From contig NC_087064.1 of NCBI RefSeq assembly GCF_963678635.1, positions 13,489,599 to 13,553,598 of the forward strand: a DNA stretch of 64,000 nt, in the 5' to 3' direction. Below, in pieces: positions 1 through 10,541 of the stretch. The notes below the pieces were generated by a model, which worked only from the letters and a program-made list of their open reading frames with translations, did no database searches and was not told the DNA's origin. This DNA is from Symsagittifera roscoffensis (taxonomy: Eukaryota > Xenacoelomorpha > Acoela > Convolutidae). The position numbers and the translations under genes were made by a program. How positions within the stretch are numbered: position 1 is the first letter of the stretch; every line of letters starts with the position of its first letter.

Positions 1-199
1 GCTCTCGCCGCTCAAGGATCCGACCGATCATAAACTGCTAACGTCTTGGCCAGCCGTGAAGTCCCACAGGATCTCCCGTACCTTGGGTCTTCCGCAAGTT
101 TCGCACCTATGTAGGCCGTATCAGGAAGTCCCATGCTCTTTTGCTCAAGAAGCTTGTCCAGCGCCCTAAGCTGCACGGGGATCGCCACTCTGGTCCTGT

Positions 200-614
200 C
201 TATTTTAGTCCGATGTTTGGGTGACTACAATATGAGGCCTGGACTTCCCCCTTGAGAGGTCTGTAATTGATTGGTCCCATTATCGAGCTCTGGGGAATTC
301 CCGTAACGTCCGCCATCTCCAGTGTCTTACCTCGAGAGAAGTGCGCCTCATGGACCTTTAGCCAATCCACACAATAGTGATTGCTCAAGTCCCCATGTGA
401 CAGACTCTTGGTCCTCAAGACCTGCGTCAACTATTGTCTGCAGGCTAGATCCTCGAGATCCAGATTCTTCACTCGTTCCAGGTACCGGATTCCGCTTGCT
501 TCCCCCCTGACCTTCCACCTTCTTCCTGCTGTCTACCACCACCACCGACGACACAACCGAGCTCTGGGGCGTAGAATATTCCGCCTCGTCTCCTTCCATG
601 GGTGTCAATCTCAA
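200..614 (-). pseudogene. retroelement ORF fragments downstream of the SGNH-like domain
   Basis: Two overlapping minus-strand frames (348-614 and 200-430) follow the SGNH-like frame. The first is Ser/Thr/Glu-rich with a run of valine and serine (SSVVSSVVVVDS) and looks like a linker rather than a folded domain. The frames are short and shifted against each other, so this is probably the decayed continuation of one protein. I recognise no family. The first 200 bases also show no clear reading frame. Confidence 0.35.
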
Positions 615-630
615 CTGTCTGCTTCTGCTA

Positions 631-1190
631 CTAGTTGAGCTTTCTCTCGAGTCGAGCTTCCCCCATGCAATCAGTTACGGACCGGGCTAAGAAGAAGGGA
701 GGTGGACCAAAGGTGAATTTTCCCCTCTCCAGTAGGTCCGACTCAAGGAAATTTATATGTCTTTGGAAGACACCATTCAGCCACTCTGTGTCTCTTGGCC
801 TGTCAAAGTGAATACCATCTGAGGATGCATCCTCCGGCAGGGAATCTTCCATCATTCTCACTACATCAAGCACTCTCATGTGCAGCACACTTCTCTGCTG
901 AATTTGTCTGGTTATCTCGTTGATATTTCGCACCTTCTCGTTCATCTCCCTCGCATTCTGGTCCGCCATCATGTTATAGGGAACGGTGCAGATGGTGAGG
1001 ATTACTAGCTCCAGGTAATTTTTTAGCTCCGCAAGAATGCAGCTCACTTCGTCTCGTAGCCTCGTCATTTTTCTTGTCACGACCCGGACGAGACTGTGCC
1101 CTATTTTCAAGTGTATCGTGCCTTTGGGTATTCTCGGTTGTACGAAGTACTCTGCCCACGTGGCGTCTTGATATGCATCTCTTCTCTCTC
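631..1190 (-). pseudogene. SGNH/GDSL-hydrolase-like domain of a retroelement
   Basis: The minus-strand frame is open from about 1,190 to 631, and there is no ATG where the listed start lies (a TTG codon). Seen: a hydrophobic strand (LELVILTICTVPYN), an N-rich helix (NAREMNEKVRNINE), a second strand (MRVLDVVRMM) and then SSDGIHFD. An Asp-x-x-His pair late in the protein, after a strand-helix-strand order, is how block V of SGNH hydrolases looks, so DGIH is the proposed catalytic Asp/His. The block I GDS serine is not identified. Esterase domains are known in some LINE ORF1 proteins; here the neighbours are Gypsy-type. It may instead be a host-derived domain. The frame is broken upstream. Confidence 0.45.
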
Positions 1191-1539
1191 ATTGCGCAGC
1201 CGTCCAGTCCTCTCGAATATATCGGTGGTACCTACCGGCAGTGTTCTTTTCGTAATTCGAGATCATCACGCTCCTCACTAGGTGCTCTCTCCAGGTGGTT
1301 CTTCGCTGCTCACGTGCAGCGTTCTCAAGGGTTTTCGCCTGCAACCTTTTTTGCAATTCCCTGAGGCGTGACGTCCCCGTTCCGGACTGAATGCCGCTAG
1401 TCGTCGAGCTGGACGTCAGTCTTGGTAGCGCAATGTCCATTAGCGGTATGATTTGATTCGCCTCTAGATTCCTCATGGAAGGAACGGGCTCAGGGGACGT
1501 CCATGCCTCCAAACCTTCGTTTATGTGCTCTTGAGCCAC
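1189..1539 (-). pseudogene. unrecognised retroelement ORF upstream of the SGNH-like domain
   Basis: A minus-strand frame of 116 codons, Thr/Ser-rich at first and then a basic helix with many Arg, Gln and Glu (LQKRLQAKTLENAAREQRR). It lies between the coiled-coil frames (1,567-2,051) and the SGNH-like frame and reads in the same direction, so all three may once have formed one polypeptide. No motif assigns a function. Confidence 0.35.
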
Positions 1540-1566
1540 GTGGTCCAGGTTGAAGCTCCCGCTCGA

Positions 1567-2051
1567 TCAGGGCGCTTCATCCACTTCCATTCTTGACTCT
1601 GGTCTCGATCTCGTCACTACTGGCTCAGTTGTCGTGTTCTTTTTCTCCTTGTCACTCGCGACCACTTGCTGCCTCCTTTGTAGCCGCTCTTTTTCTGACT
1701 TTATTTGATCACAATTTGCTACACTTTCTTGTAGTCTCTGCTCTTGCTCTCGTTCTGCCATCAAAATATCCCGGTCAGGAATCGCCTTGTCTCGCTCAAG
1801 TATTGCCTATCCAGATTGGCCTTGTCCCGTTCCCTTTGATCCCTTTCCAGCTTCCTCTTCATGCTGCTGAGATCTGGATATGACTCTTCTGTTTGTTGCG
1901 ACCGGAAGATCGATGGTGGTTCGCTTGTGGATTGTGTCCCTGCGCCTGCTGGTGGTCTGGTCGGGAGGGGAAATTCCCCCGCACCATACTCTGTGGTGTT
2001 ACTCAAGCCAGGGTTCCTGGCAAGATCTAATCCTCTCACGCCTCCGTCCAC
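1567..2051 (-). pseudogene. coiled-coil retroelement ORF (broken by a frameshift)
   Basis: Two minus-strand frames (1,761-2,051 and 1,567-1,764) overlap by four bases. Both are rich in Glu, Arg, Lys and Gln with helical repeats (MAEREQEQRLQE, KRKLERDQRERDKAN), as in a long coiled coil. The sequence around the switch reads on sensibly in the other frame (DRDILMAERE), which points to one small indel in an originally continuous ORF. A Gag-like structural role is a guess from position only. Confidence 0.4.
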
Positions 2052-2321
2052 GTTCTAGGATAGTCATCTGCTCCGCTCCTGATTCGAGATCCCTCTGAGG
2101 TGTAACCCACCATCTGCACGGCTTCATTTTTTTGACTCCCTACACTCCCCTTGCGCCTCCAGTTGCAGGATGGCATTAAGCATGACCGCGAGCCTCTCAT
2201 CCACTTGCGTCTAGTCGAGGTCCCTCAAGCGCTTGCATAACTCATCAAGTGCGGGTTTTCTGATTTCCGCTGGCACAGATTTCCAAAATCGATCTGCCAT
2301 TGCTGCTTTCCTTTATCTCAC

Positions 2322-2432
2322 AAACAATCAAACTCAAGAAGTACCTTACCCAACCAAACTCAAGAAATATCTCACCTAACCAAACTCAAGAATTATCTTA
2401 CCTAATCAAACTCAAGAAATATCTTCCTCTGG
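2322..2432 (+). repeat. short tandem repeat (about 25-38 bp units)
   Basis: Four imperfect units, each containing AACTCAAGAA followed by an AT-rich run and TACCTTACC or a variant, lie head to tail. The flanking stretch 2,433-2,808 is AT-rich and I see no gene in it. Confidence 0.6.
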
Positions 2433-2808
2433 CACAATCAATGAGGAACTGCTTGATTTCTTTTCCTTCTTCCGTTCGACCAACTGAGATTTAGTTGTCG
2501 TTTCAGTTTTCAAATCAATCTGAAAATAGAATTCAATTTTAAACCAAGATATTTTATTTTTCCACTCGTGTATAACCTAAACTTCCACCATTAATACCTT
2601 AAAACATTATCCTAACAACTCCAATAAAATGATTCATTTTAGATGCTAAAAAACTGCAGATTCATGTTATGTTTTAGCACTATTAATTCTTTAGAAATTA
2701 ATTGTCATGCCAATTACATTAGTATTCATCTACTTAACTCGTGCCTCCTTTTACCTAGCTCAAGAACCCTTTACCTCCCAACTCAAGATTTTCATGACCA
2801 CTCAAAGC

Positions 2809-3606
2809 TCAGGCAATACTCAAGTAGTACTTCTTGTGTAGGTGCACCATTATCTCCGTTTCTGCAAAGACCACGTGCAGGATGGCATATAACTCCCTAG
2901 GTTTCAACATGCCCCTGTTTGGATTGTCGACCGGCATTGATACCTCTCGTATCCCTCTTTCAACCATGAAGTCCCTAAACCTCGTTAGTGTCAACATTAC
3001 ATGCTCGGGGTCTATCCTGATCCTCTCATTGACCCTCGTTGCCAAAAAACACAGCTATTTACCAGAAACTTGTGAAAGTGAAGGGGGAAGCGCAGCCGTT
3101 CCTCCCAACCCCGGCCTCTGCCTGAAAAGAAACTCCACGTTCTGATATTCTCTTTTGAAGTCTGCTTCTAGTCTCGTGTTGAAGCTCATGTCCGCTGTTA
3201 TGCAGATCGCACTAGTCCTATCTGACAAAATGAAGTCGCTGTCTGTGATCAGGTTGTTTTCTAAATATTCATTCGGTATCTCGAATTTTGTTTTGAAATT
3301 TCTTCTTATGGTAGGCTCAGCTTCCTTCCGATGCAGTTCCAACCCGTTAGTCTCTCTTACTTCCCTGAGCATCTGTATCATCAATTTTTCGGTGCGGGTA
3401 CGTCCTACCCCCACTCCCCGGACAAAAATATTTATCGACGTCCCCATCGATGCTACTGGGTTCAAGTTATCCGGTGGTATTTCTAGTGGCGGGTCAGTAG
3501 CTGTCCAACCAAATAGTGAATTTCCTGTCTTCACATGTTTCATTGCTGATACGTCGACTTGCTGGATGTTCTGCGCCTCCCTTTCGTCAGTCTCAAGATT
3601 ATGCAT
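2809..3606 (-). pseudogene. conserved unknown ORF after the LTR-like block, copy 1
   Basis: Minus-strand frame 3,055-3,606 (183 codons, starting MHNLETDEREAQ) continues in the same frame through a single TAG at about 3,052 into 2,809-3,045. In-frame codons can also be followed upstream to about 3,800 with one TGA. It has no zinc knuckle, protease or RT motif. Features: FGWTATDPPLEIPPDN near the start and a strand-rich second half (FILSDRTSAICITADMSF). It sits right after the LTR-like block in the sense direction, where Gag or a leader protein would lie. The part to the right of 3,058 is repeated at 6,930-7,478. Confidence 0.4.
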
Positions 3607-4029
3607 CCATTCCAGTACCCCCAGGTTTGTATTCTCCCTTCATTCTATCTCGCGTTGTTCCAGGTCTACTTCTCGTACCGGTACGGAGTAGTCTTCTTGC
3701 AAATAATGCTTGCTGTCGTTGATGATCTGCCAATCTTCATCGGCTACCAGTTTGCCCACTTTCACCAACTCCTCGCTTATCTCATCGGGTTGGGACACTT
3801 AGATAACTATCCCAAGACTCTTGCCGGCAAGACTCTTGTACTTCTTCCCACATTGTAGCTCAAGTGTTTCTTCGCCTGATTGAAGAATGAATTCCCCTTT
3901 GTCTTATGTCGAGTATTGGGAATCCTGATCCACTATCGCAGTACCACCTCTAGTGCTCTAGTATAAAAAATTATCCGCAAAACCCGATTCTGTTCACTAA
4001 ATTTCCTTTACTAAGTTACCTAAATTTAT

Positions 4030-4642
4030 CTTCCCTGTTTCAATCCAATGAAAGTCGAAATACGACTTGTTTGTTCGTTTGTAACTTTAGCCGATTCGTT
4101 AAAATTCTCTAAAAAATGGCCCAAAAACATAAAAATTGGAAAAATTCCAAAAAAAATAAAAGTTAAAAAAACCAGAACGGTAATTAAACAAAAAATTCAT
4201 AGGCAACCTATGCCGTCTTTCGTAAAAAATGTAAAAAAGACCCTTACTAGCGGTCTTATGGGGTATTCTCCTTTTGGGTTCCAAAATCAAAATCTGTCTA
4301 TTTCCGATCTTCCCACCCGATCCGACCAGGTTAACTACCTTAATTCGATCTGAATTTTGGATTACCTCGCGTTGCAACTCTTGTTCTGAGTCTATAGATG
4401 GATCGTTCTAGACTCTGGGTCTACTTATGTAACTAAATTGACGATATCGATTGTATAGTTACTATAATCTGTCCCCCTTTTTACAATTTTGTACCGCCAA
4501 CCTCTATCTTAACCAGCCCCCTTCTAACCTCCCCCATATCTAGCCCCCACTTAAGCCGAAAATAACCCCTAAGCGCAATGGGTGATAAACCTCTCAAGAG
4601 AAAGTCATAGAACCTGTTTCCAAGCTCTGCTCAAGTAAAAAC
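4030..4642 (-). repeat. LTR-like block, left copy (unit 1)
   Basis: From TTCCCTGTTTCAATCC to GCTCAAGTAAAAAC this block matches 14,584-15,094, with an internal stretch of about 120 bases missing from the right-hand copy. The two copies flank the Gag-protease-RT-RNase H remains in the same orientation, as LTRs would. Exact LTR ends, primer-binding site and target duplication could not be found, so the name LTR is an inference. Short frames inside it (for example 4,048-4,353) are not credible genes. Confidence 0.5.
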
Positions 4643-5046
4643 TGGTATAGCTGTGGCAGTATGATGAGATTATGCCTGTTTAATATCTTCTCTTCATCTT
4701 TCCTCCTACAAGCTACTACCCCATCAGCTGTGTGATAGAGTAAGTCCCCTCTCTCTTTTTAGAACTGGCTCAAAATCTTGTAACTATCCTCCTCCAGGTC
4801 TCTTTTCTCCTTGTCTCCCGTCCGGATCCATGTAGAGAGGTTACCCGTCATCTTGTCATTCTTCTGGGCTCGTATCAGATCTGACAGTCTGTATCTCGCT
4901 ATGACGTATTCCTTCAATTCCCTCATTTGACCATTCAGTTCTTCGGAACTGTGGATGTCGTCTTTTAGTTTAACGCAAACTGTCCTTCTCAAGTTCGTCC
5001 TGACATTTGAATTGCACGATAGCTCCCTGAATGGTTTCCTTGACAC
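4643..5046 (-). pseudogene. region before integrase, ending in a truncated zinc-binding domain (unit 1)
   Basis: Minus-strand frame 4,759-5,046 (95 codons) is helical and charged. After its stop the same reading continues with DLLYHTADGVVACRRK and LIILPQLYQFLL, which is the strand that normally comes just before the His-His-Cys-Cys finger of Gypsy integrases. The finger itself and the whole catalytic core are missing: the sequence enters the LTR-like block at once. The element therefore could not integrate by itself. Confidence 0.55.
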
Positions 5047-5071
5047 CGCTATTTTCTCAAGCTCTTCACCT

Positions 5072-6133
5072 CTATACGCATCTTGTTGCTCTAGGTTTTA
5101 CGTCCCTGAGGAAGGGTGAGTATGTAGTTCTCTGTCGTGGTGCCTCTTCTGCTAATATCATGCAAAGACTGTCTTGGTCATCACCATTTCTCTCTGAGTC
5201 TTCATCCCATTCTTCCGACTCCCCAGACAAATTCTCTTCCTCACTGTTTCCTTCTGCTTTCGACCACTCCCCGGACTTTTCATCTGGTCCTAGGTGTTCG
5301 GCTTCCTCCTTGAATGTCACTTTCTTCTTCCGAAACGTAGTCCGTCTTAGTATGTCCTCTGGGATTTTCTCGACCAATATTCTCACATTTTCTTTGTTGT
5401 CAGATTGCTTGCCTATCGTTGAGTCCTCGCCATGAGCCGCTTCCCCTCTTTTCAATATGGTGACCTCCGGTTTAAGTTTATCTTTGTTCCGGACTACCGG
5501 TTTATCGTCTGCTAGTTTCTCGAGTAGTCTTCTCAGACCCTCTCCTATCGTCACCCATCTTGTCTCCACTTCATCGAGGTCATATCCTTCTGCTTTTAGT
5601 GTTTCCCTCATTACCTTCGACTTGAGCATCATTTCCATTGGAATCCTTGGATTTCTCTTGAGGATTTCTTTCGCCTCATGTTCAGCTGGTAGTTCGGAAT
5701 GGTCCTCTATTGATTTCCTTGACTTGTCAAGCCACCTCGGGAGTGGAAGACTGTCATACGTCTCCTTGTCCATAAATGAGAAACCAACTTTGATTTCTGG
5801 CCTGTCGGCCTCCCTTTGCTCCTGCCTCTCGTAGAACTCCGTCTTCTTGCTCAAGCTGTCGGCATTTTGATGTTTGTCCCTTGTTTTGTGCTCAATAATC
5901 ATATTGGAAACATCCAGGCGCACTATCCATCTCCCAATGTTGCTCCGGTCCATTGAGTACGTTTTCAACCAACTGAGTGGTCTGTTGTCGACTCGTAGCT
6001 TGAATGGCTCGCTACCCAGGTGTGTCCTGTATTTTTCTACAAAGGTGACTACCGCAAACATTTCCGCTTTGGGCACCCTGTACTTCATCTCTGTATCACT
6101 CAAGACTTTGCTCCCGTAAGCTATCGGTCTCAA
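5072..6133 (-). CDS. Ty3/Gypsy RNase H domain plus long acidic linker (unit 1)
   Basis: An open minus-strand frame of 353 codons. Residues 1-100 are the RNase H part: PIAYGSKVLSDTEMKY (the AYxS-L-E-Y element of Gypsy RNase H), FVEKYRTHLGSEPFKLRVDN with the catalytic-type Asp of RVDN, IGRWIVRLDVSN, and a C-terminal HQNADSLSK. Residues 100-353 are a charged linker with long Glu/Lys/Ser runs (SGESEEWDEDSERN), which normally leads to integrase. Its N-terminal end continues upstream as VLRPIAYG in a frame that overlaps the RT remnant. It is a pol fragment and not a complete gene. Confidence 0.75.
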   Translation of the reverse strand: MRPIAYGSKVLSDTEMKYRVPKAEMFAVVTFVEKYRTHLGSEPFKLRVDNRPLSWLKTYSMDRSNIGRWIVRLDVSNMIIEHKTRDKHQNADSLSKKTEFYERQEQREADRPEIKVGFSFMDKETYDSLPLPRWLDKSRKSIEDHSELPAEHEAKEILKRNPRIPMEMMLKSKVMRETLKAEGYDLDEVETRWVTIGEGLRRLLEKLADDKPVVRNKDKLKPEVTILKRGEAAHGEDSTIGKQSDNKENVRILVEKIPEDILRRTTFRKKKVTFKEEAEHLGPDEKSGEWSKAEGNSEEENLSGESEEWDEDSERNGDDQDSLCMILAEEAPRQRTTYSPFLRDVKPRATRCV

Positions 6134-6611
6134 GACTGTCTTCCCGCTCCACTCCTGTTTCTTGGTGGAGTATTCCAGAGGTCGCTACCACCGATTCATA
6201 CGTGTCCAGCAAATACATTCCCTCTTCCGTGGGCATTCCTAGCACAGGTGCTTTCCAAGATCTCTCTTTATTCTTTGAAATGATTCCTCTGCCGCGTGAT
6301 TTCCACGTGAATTTCTTGCCCTTGTGCCTCATGAGCTGTTGCATTGGATATACTTTGATGAACTTCCTGTAGTAGTTTGCGGAATCCAAGAAGCTCATTA
6401 GCTGGTGTTCTGTTTTTGGCGATTCCCAAGTCAGTACTGCCTCTACCGCATCTGGGTCTGGTCTAAAACCATGTTTGACCACCATTCTCCCCAAGTATTT
6501 GATCGAGTCCCTGCGAATCTAACACTTCGATTGCTTGCATTTCAGTCCTGCTCTCTTCATACAAGCAAACACCTCGTCCAGTTGTTCAATGTGGTCGTCC
6601 AGGGTAGGTAG
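6096..6611 (-). pseudogene. C-terminal reverse transcriptase remnant (unit 1)
   Basis: The sense strand reads YVVDVVIATPT, then in a shifted frame DDHIEQLDEVFACMKRAG, LKCKQSKC, a stop, then LGRMVVKHGFRPDPDAVEAV and FLDSANYYRKFIK. This is the order of the Gypsy RT palm end: catalytic box (YVDD altered to YVVD), helix, LG-G region and the FLG-ANYYRxFI connection. Fingers and most of the palm are missing, so it cannot be active. At least one frameshift and one stop are present. Confidence 0.7.
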
Positions 6612-6669
6612 GTGTTGCAATCACCACGTCAACTACATAGCACAACCCTAAATATCCGTTTTTTTTTCG

Positions 6670-6929
6670 TTACGCTTGTCCATCGTCTGTCTCTGACTTA
6701 AGTGACTTTACAAGAACTGATGAACATTTTATTTTCTTCCATCTTATCAAAATACAAATTTTATCCCTCTGATTCGGGCAATCAAGAGCTTCATTTTCGT
6801 TCACGTTTTCAGTCATTTCATATCTAGTTTTCACGGGCAGTGCGTAACCTAGCTTCCTCCCCCTATGGATTGTGATTGGTCTATGAAGAGTTTTCAACAA
6901 GACACTGATGTGGAGGCCACTCTCGGTTT
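6670..6929 (-). pseudogene. truncated C-terminal end of the protease frame (unit 1)
   Basis: The last 76 codons of the protease-linker frame (TLHRPITIHRGRKLGYALP onwards), cut at the unit junction. The matching full frame is at 10,542-11,357. No active site is present in this copy. Confidence 0.7.
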
Positions 6930-7478
6930 TTTACCAGAAACTTGTGAAAGTGAAGGGGGAAGCGCAGCCGTTCCTCCCAACCCCGGCCTCTGCCTGAAAA
7001 GAAACTCCACGTTCTGATATTCTCTTTTGAAGTCTGCTTCTAGTCTCGTGTTGAAGCTCATGTCCGCTGTTATGCAGATCGCACTAGTCCTATCTGACAA
7101 AATGAAGTCGCTGTCTGTGATCAGGTTGTTTTCTAAATATTCATTCGGTATCTCGAATTTTGTTTTGAAATTTCTTCTTATGGTAGGCTCAGCTTCCTTC
7201 CGATGCAGTTCCAACCCGTTAGTCTCTCTTACTTCCCTGAGCATCTGTATCATCAATTTTTCGGTGCGGGTACGTCCTACCCCCACTCCCCGGACAAAAA
7301 TATTTATCGACGTCCCCATCGATGCTACTGGGTTCAAGTTATCCGGTGGTATTTCTAGTGGCGGGTCAGTAGCTGTCCAACCAAATAGTGAATTTCCTGT
7401 CTTCACATGTTTCATTGCTGATACGTCGACTTGCTGGATGTTCTGCGCCTCCCTTTCGTCAGTCTCAAGATTATGCAT
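6930..7478 (-). pseudogene. conserved unknown ORF, copy 2, fused at the junction
   Basis: Duplicate of the MHNLETDEREAQ frame. At the junction it runs into the minus-strand sequence of the protease linker and gains a short foreign tail (KPRVASTSVSC at 6,894-6,929), a chance fusion created by the duplication. Confidence 0.5.
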
Positions 7479-7901
7479 CCATTCCAGTACCCCCAGGTTT
7501 GTATTCTCCCTTCATTCTATCTCGCGTTGTTCCAGGTCTACTTCTCGTACCGGTACGGAGTAGTCTTCTTGCAAATAATGCTTGCTGTCGTTGATGATCT
7601 GCCAATCTTCATCGGCTACCAGTTTGCCCACTTTCACCAACTCCTCGCTTATCTCATCGGGTTGGGACACTTAGATAACTATCCCAAGACTCTTGCCGGC
7701 AAGACTCTTGTACTTCTTCCCACATTGTAGCTCAAGTGTTTCTTCGCCTGATTGAAGAATGAATTCCCCTTTGTCTTATGTCGAGTATTGGGAATCCTGA
7801 TCCACTATCGCAGTACCACCTCTAGTGCTCTAGTATAAAAAATTATCCGCAAAACCCGATTCTGTTCACTAAATTTCCTTTACTAAGTTACCTAAATTTA
7901 T

Positions 7902-8514
7902 CTTCCCTGTTTCAATCCAATGAAAGTCGAAATACGACTTGTTTGTTCGTTTGTAACTTTAGCCGATTCGTTAAAATTCTCTAAAAAATGGCCCAAAAAC
8001 ATAAAAATTGGAAAAATTCCAAAAAAAATAAAAGTTAAAAAAACCAGAACGGTAATTAAACAAAAAATTCATAGGCAACCTATGCCGTCTTTCGTAAAAA
8101 ATGTAAAAAAGACCCTTACTAGCGGTCTTATGGGGTATTCTCCTTTTGGGTTCCAAAATCAAAATCTGTCTATTTCCGATCTTCCCACCCGATCCGACCA
8201 GGTTAACTACCTTAATTCGATCTGAATTTTGGATTACCTCGCGTTGCAACTCTTGTTCTGAGTCTATAGATGGATCGTTCTAGACTCTGGGTCTACTTAT
8301 GTAACTAAATTGACGATATCGATTGTATAGTTACTATAATCTGTCCCCCTTTTTACAATTTTGTACCGCCAACCTCTATCTTAACCAGCCCCCTTCTAAC
8401 CTCCCCCATATCTAGCCCCCACTTAAGCCGAAAATAACCCCTAAGCGCAATGGGTGATAAACCTCTCAAGAGAAAGTCATAGAACCTGTTTCCAAGCTCT
8501 GCTCAAGTAAAAAC
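7902..8514 (-). repeat. LTR-like block, left copy (unit 2)
   Basis: The duplicated version of the 4,030-4,642 block, offset by exactly 3,872 bases. Confidence 0.5.
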
Positions 8515-8918
8515 TGGTATAGCTGTGGCAGTATGATGAGATTATGCCTGTTTAATATCTTCTCTTCATCTTTCCTCCTACAAGCTACTACCCCATCAGC
8601 TGTGTGATAGAGTAAGTCCCCTCTCTCTTTTTAGAACTGGCTCAAAATCTTGTAACTATCCTCCTCCAGGTCTCTTTTCTCCTTGTCTCCCGTCCGGATC
8701 CATGTAGAGAGGTTACCCGTCATCTTGTCATTCTTCTGGGCTCGTATCAGATCTGACAGTCTGTATCTCGCTATGACGTATTCCTTCAATTCCCTCATTT
8801 GACCATTCAGTTCTTCGGAACTGTGGATGTCGTCTTTTAGTTTAACGCAAACTGTCCTTCTCAAGTTCGTCCTGACATTTGAATTGCACGATAGCTCCCT
8901 GAATGGTTTCCTTGACAC
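8515..8918 (-). pseudogene. region before integrase, ending in a truncated zinc-binding domain (unit 2)
   Basis: Duplicate of 4,643-5,046 with the same early end before the integrase finger. Both units share the deletion, so the integrase was lost before the tandem duplication arose. Confidence 0.55.
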
Positions 8919-8943
8919 CGCTATTTTCTCAAGCTCTTCACCT

Positions 8944-10005
8944 CTATACGCATCTTGTTGCTCTAGGTTTTACGTCCCTGAGGAAGGGTGAGTATGTAGT
9001 TCTCTGTCGTGGTGCCTCTTCTGCTAATATCATGCAAAGACTGTCTTGGTCATCACCATTTCTCTCTGAGTCTTCATCCCATTCTTCCGACTCCCCAGAC
9101 AAATTCTCTTCCTCACTGTTTCCTTCTGCTTTCGACCACTCCCCGGACTTTTCATCTGGTCCTAGGTGTTCGGCTTCCTCCTTGAATGTCACTTTCTTCT
9201 TCCGAAACGTAGTCCGTCTTAGTATGTCCTCTGGGATTTTCTCGACCAATATTCTCACATTTTCTTTGTTGTCAGATTGCTTGCCTATCGTTGAGTCCTC
9301 GCCATGAGCCGCTTCCCCTCTTTTCAATATGGTGACCTCCGGTTTAAGTTTATCTTTGTTCCGGACTACCGGTTTATCGTCTGCTAGTTTCTCGAGTAGT
9401 CTTCTCAGACCCTCTCCTATCGTCACCCATCTTGTCTCCACTTCATCGAGGTCATATCCTTCTGCTTTTAGTGTTTCCCTCATTACCTTCGACTTGAGCA
9501 TCATTTCCATTGGAATCCTTGGATTTCTCTTGAGGATTTCTTTCGCCTCATGTTCAGCTGGTAGTTCGGAATGGTCCTCTATTGATTTCCTTGACTTGTC
9601 AAGCCACCTCGGGAGTGGAAGACTGTCATACGTCTCCTTGTCCATAAATGAGAAACCAACTTTGATTTCTGGCCTGTCGGCCTCCCTTTGCTCCTGCCTC
9701 TCGTAGAACTCCGTCTTCTTGCTCAAGCTGTCGGCATTTTGATGTTTGTCCCTTGTTTTGTGCTCAATAATCATATTGGAAACATCCAGGCGCACTATCC
9801 ATCTCCCAATGTTGCTCCGGTCCATTGAGTACGTTTTCAACCAACTGAGTGGTCTGTTGTCGACTCGTAGCTTGAATGGCTCGCTACCCAGGTGTGTCCT
9901 GTATTTTTCTACAAAGGTGACTACCGCAAACATTTCCGCTTTGGGCACCCTGTACTTCATCTCTGTATCACTCAAGACTTTGCTCCCGTAAGCTATCGGT
10001 CTCAA
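8944..10005 (-). CDS. Ty3/Gypsy RNase H domain plus long acidic linker (unit 2)
   Basis: Protein-identical duplicate of the 5,072-6,133 frame: RNase H residues (AYGSKVLSDTEMKY, RVDN, NADSLSK) followed by a 250-residue charged linker. The duplicate is also uninterrupted, so the duplication is recent relative to the decay of the other parts. Confidence 0.75.
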   Translation of the reverse strand: MRPIAYGSKVLSDTEMKYRVPKAEMFAVVTFVEKYRTHLGSEPFKLRVDNRPLSWLKTYSMDRSNIGRWIVRLDVSNMIIEHKTRDKHQNADSLSKKTEFYERQEQREADRPEIKVGFSFMDKETYDSLPLPRWLDKSRKSIEDHSELPAEHEAKEILKRNPRIPMEMMLKSKVMRETLKAEGYDLDEVETRWVTIGEGLRRLLEKLADDKPVVRNKDKLKPEVTILKRGEAAHGEDSTIGKQSDNKENVRILVEKIPEDILRRTTFRKKKVTFKEEAEHLGPDEKSGEWSKAEGNSEEENLSGESEEWDEDSERNGDDQDSLCMILAEEAPRQRTTYSPFLRDVKPRATRCV

Positions 10006-10483
10006 GACTGTCTTCCCGCTCCACTCCTGTTTCTTGGTGGAGTATTCCAGAGGTCGCTACCACCGATTCATACGTGTCCAGCAAATACATTCCCTCTTCC
10101 GTGGGCATTCCTAGCACAGGTGCTTTCCAAGATCTCTCTTTATTCTTTGAAATGATTCCTCTGCCGCGTGATTTCCACGTGAATTTCTTGCCCTTGTGCC
10201 TCATGAGCTGTTGCATTGGATATACTTTGATGAACTTCCTGTAGTAGTTTGCGGAATCCAAGAAGCTCATTAGCTGGTGTTCTGTTTTTGGCGATTCCCA
10301 AGTCAGTACTGCCTCTACCGCATCTGGGTCTGGTCTAAAACCATGTTTGACCACCATTCTCCCCAAGTATTTGATCGAGTCCCTGCGAATCTAACACTTC
10401 GATTGCTTGCATTTCAGTCCTGCTCTCTTCATACAAGCAAACACCTCGTCCAGTTGTTCAATGTGGTCGTCCAGGGTAGGTAG
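9968..10483 (-). pseudogene. C-terminal reverse transcriptase remnant (unit 2)
   Basis: Duplicate of 6,096-6,611 with the same YVVD box, frameshift and stop. The upstream protease frame ends at 10,542, only some 30 bases before this remnant, so a deletion removed the RT fingers and palm before the tandem duplication. Confidence 0.7.
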
Positions 10484-10541
10484 GTGTTGCAATCACCACG
10501 TCAACTACATAGCACAACCCTAAATATCCGTTTTTTTTTCG

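Larger units (their letters stand above)
3058..6929. repeat. 3,872-bp tandem duplication, unit 1
   Basis: Every frame and non-coding stretch from 3,058 to 6,929 recurs 3,872 bases downstream. The two units abut, with three or four T residues shared at the junction. I noticed only two substitutions (A6751 against G10623, C6920 against T10792). The unit holds the end of a protease frame, RT and RNase H remnants, an integrase stub, an LTR-like block and part of an unknown ORF. Confidence 0.9.

Noticed and set aside
4048-4377. Lys-rich plus-strand and minus-strand frames in the LTR-like block, repeated at 7,920-8,249.
   Set aside because: They lie in an A-rich non-coding block and are repeated only because of the tandem duplication. 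The third copy of the block (14,584-15,094) does not keep the frame.
5072-6133. Calling the 353-codon frame an independent host gene because it is long and open.
   Set aside because: Its first 100 residues are clear RNase H of Gypsy type and it lies in order with RT and integrase remnants.
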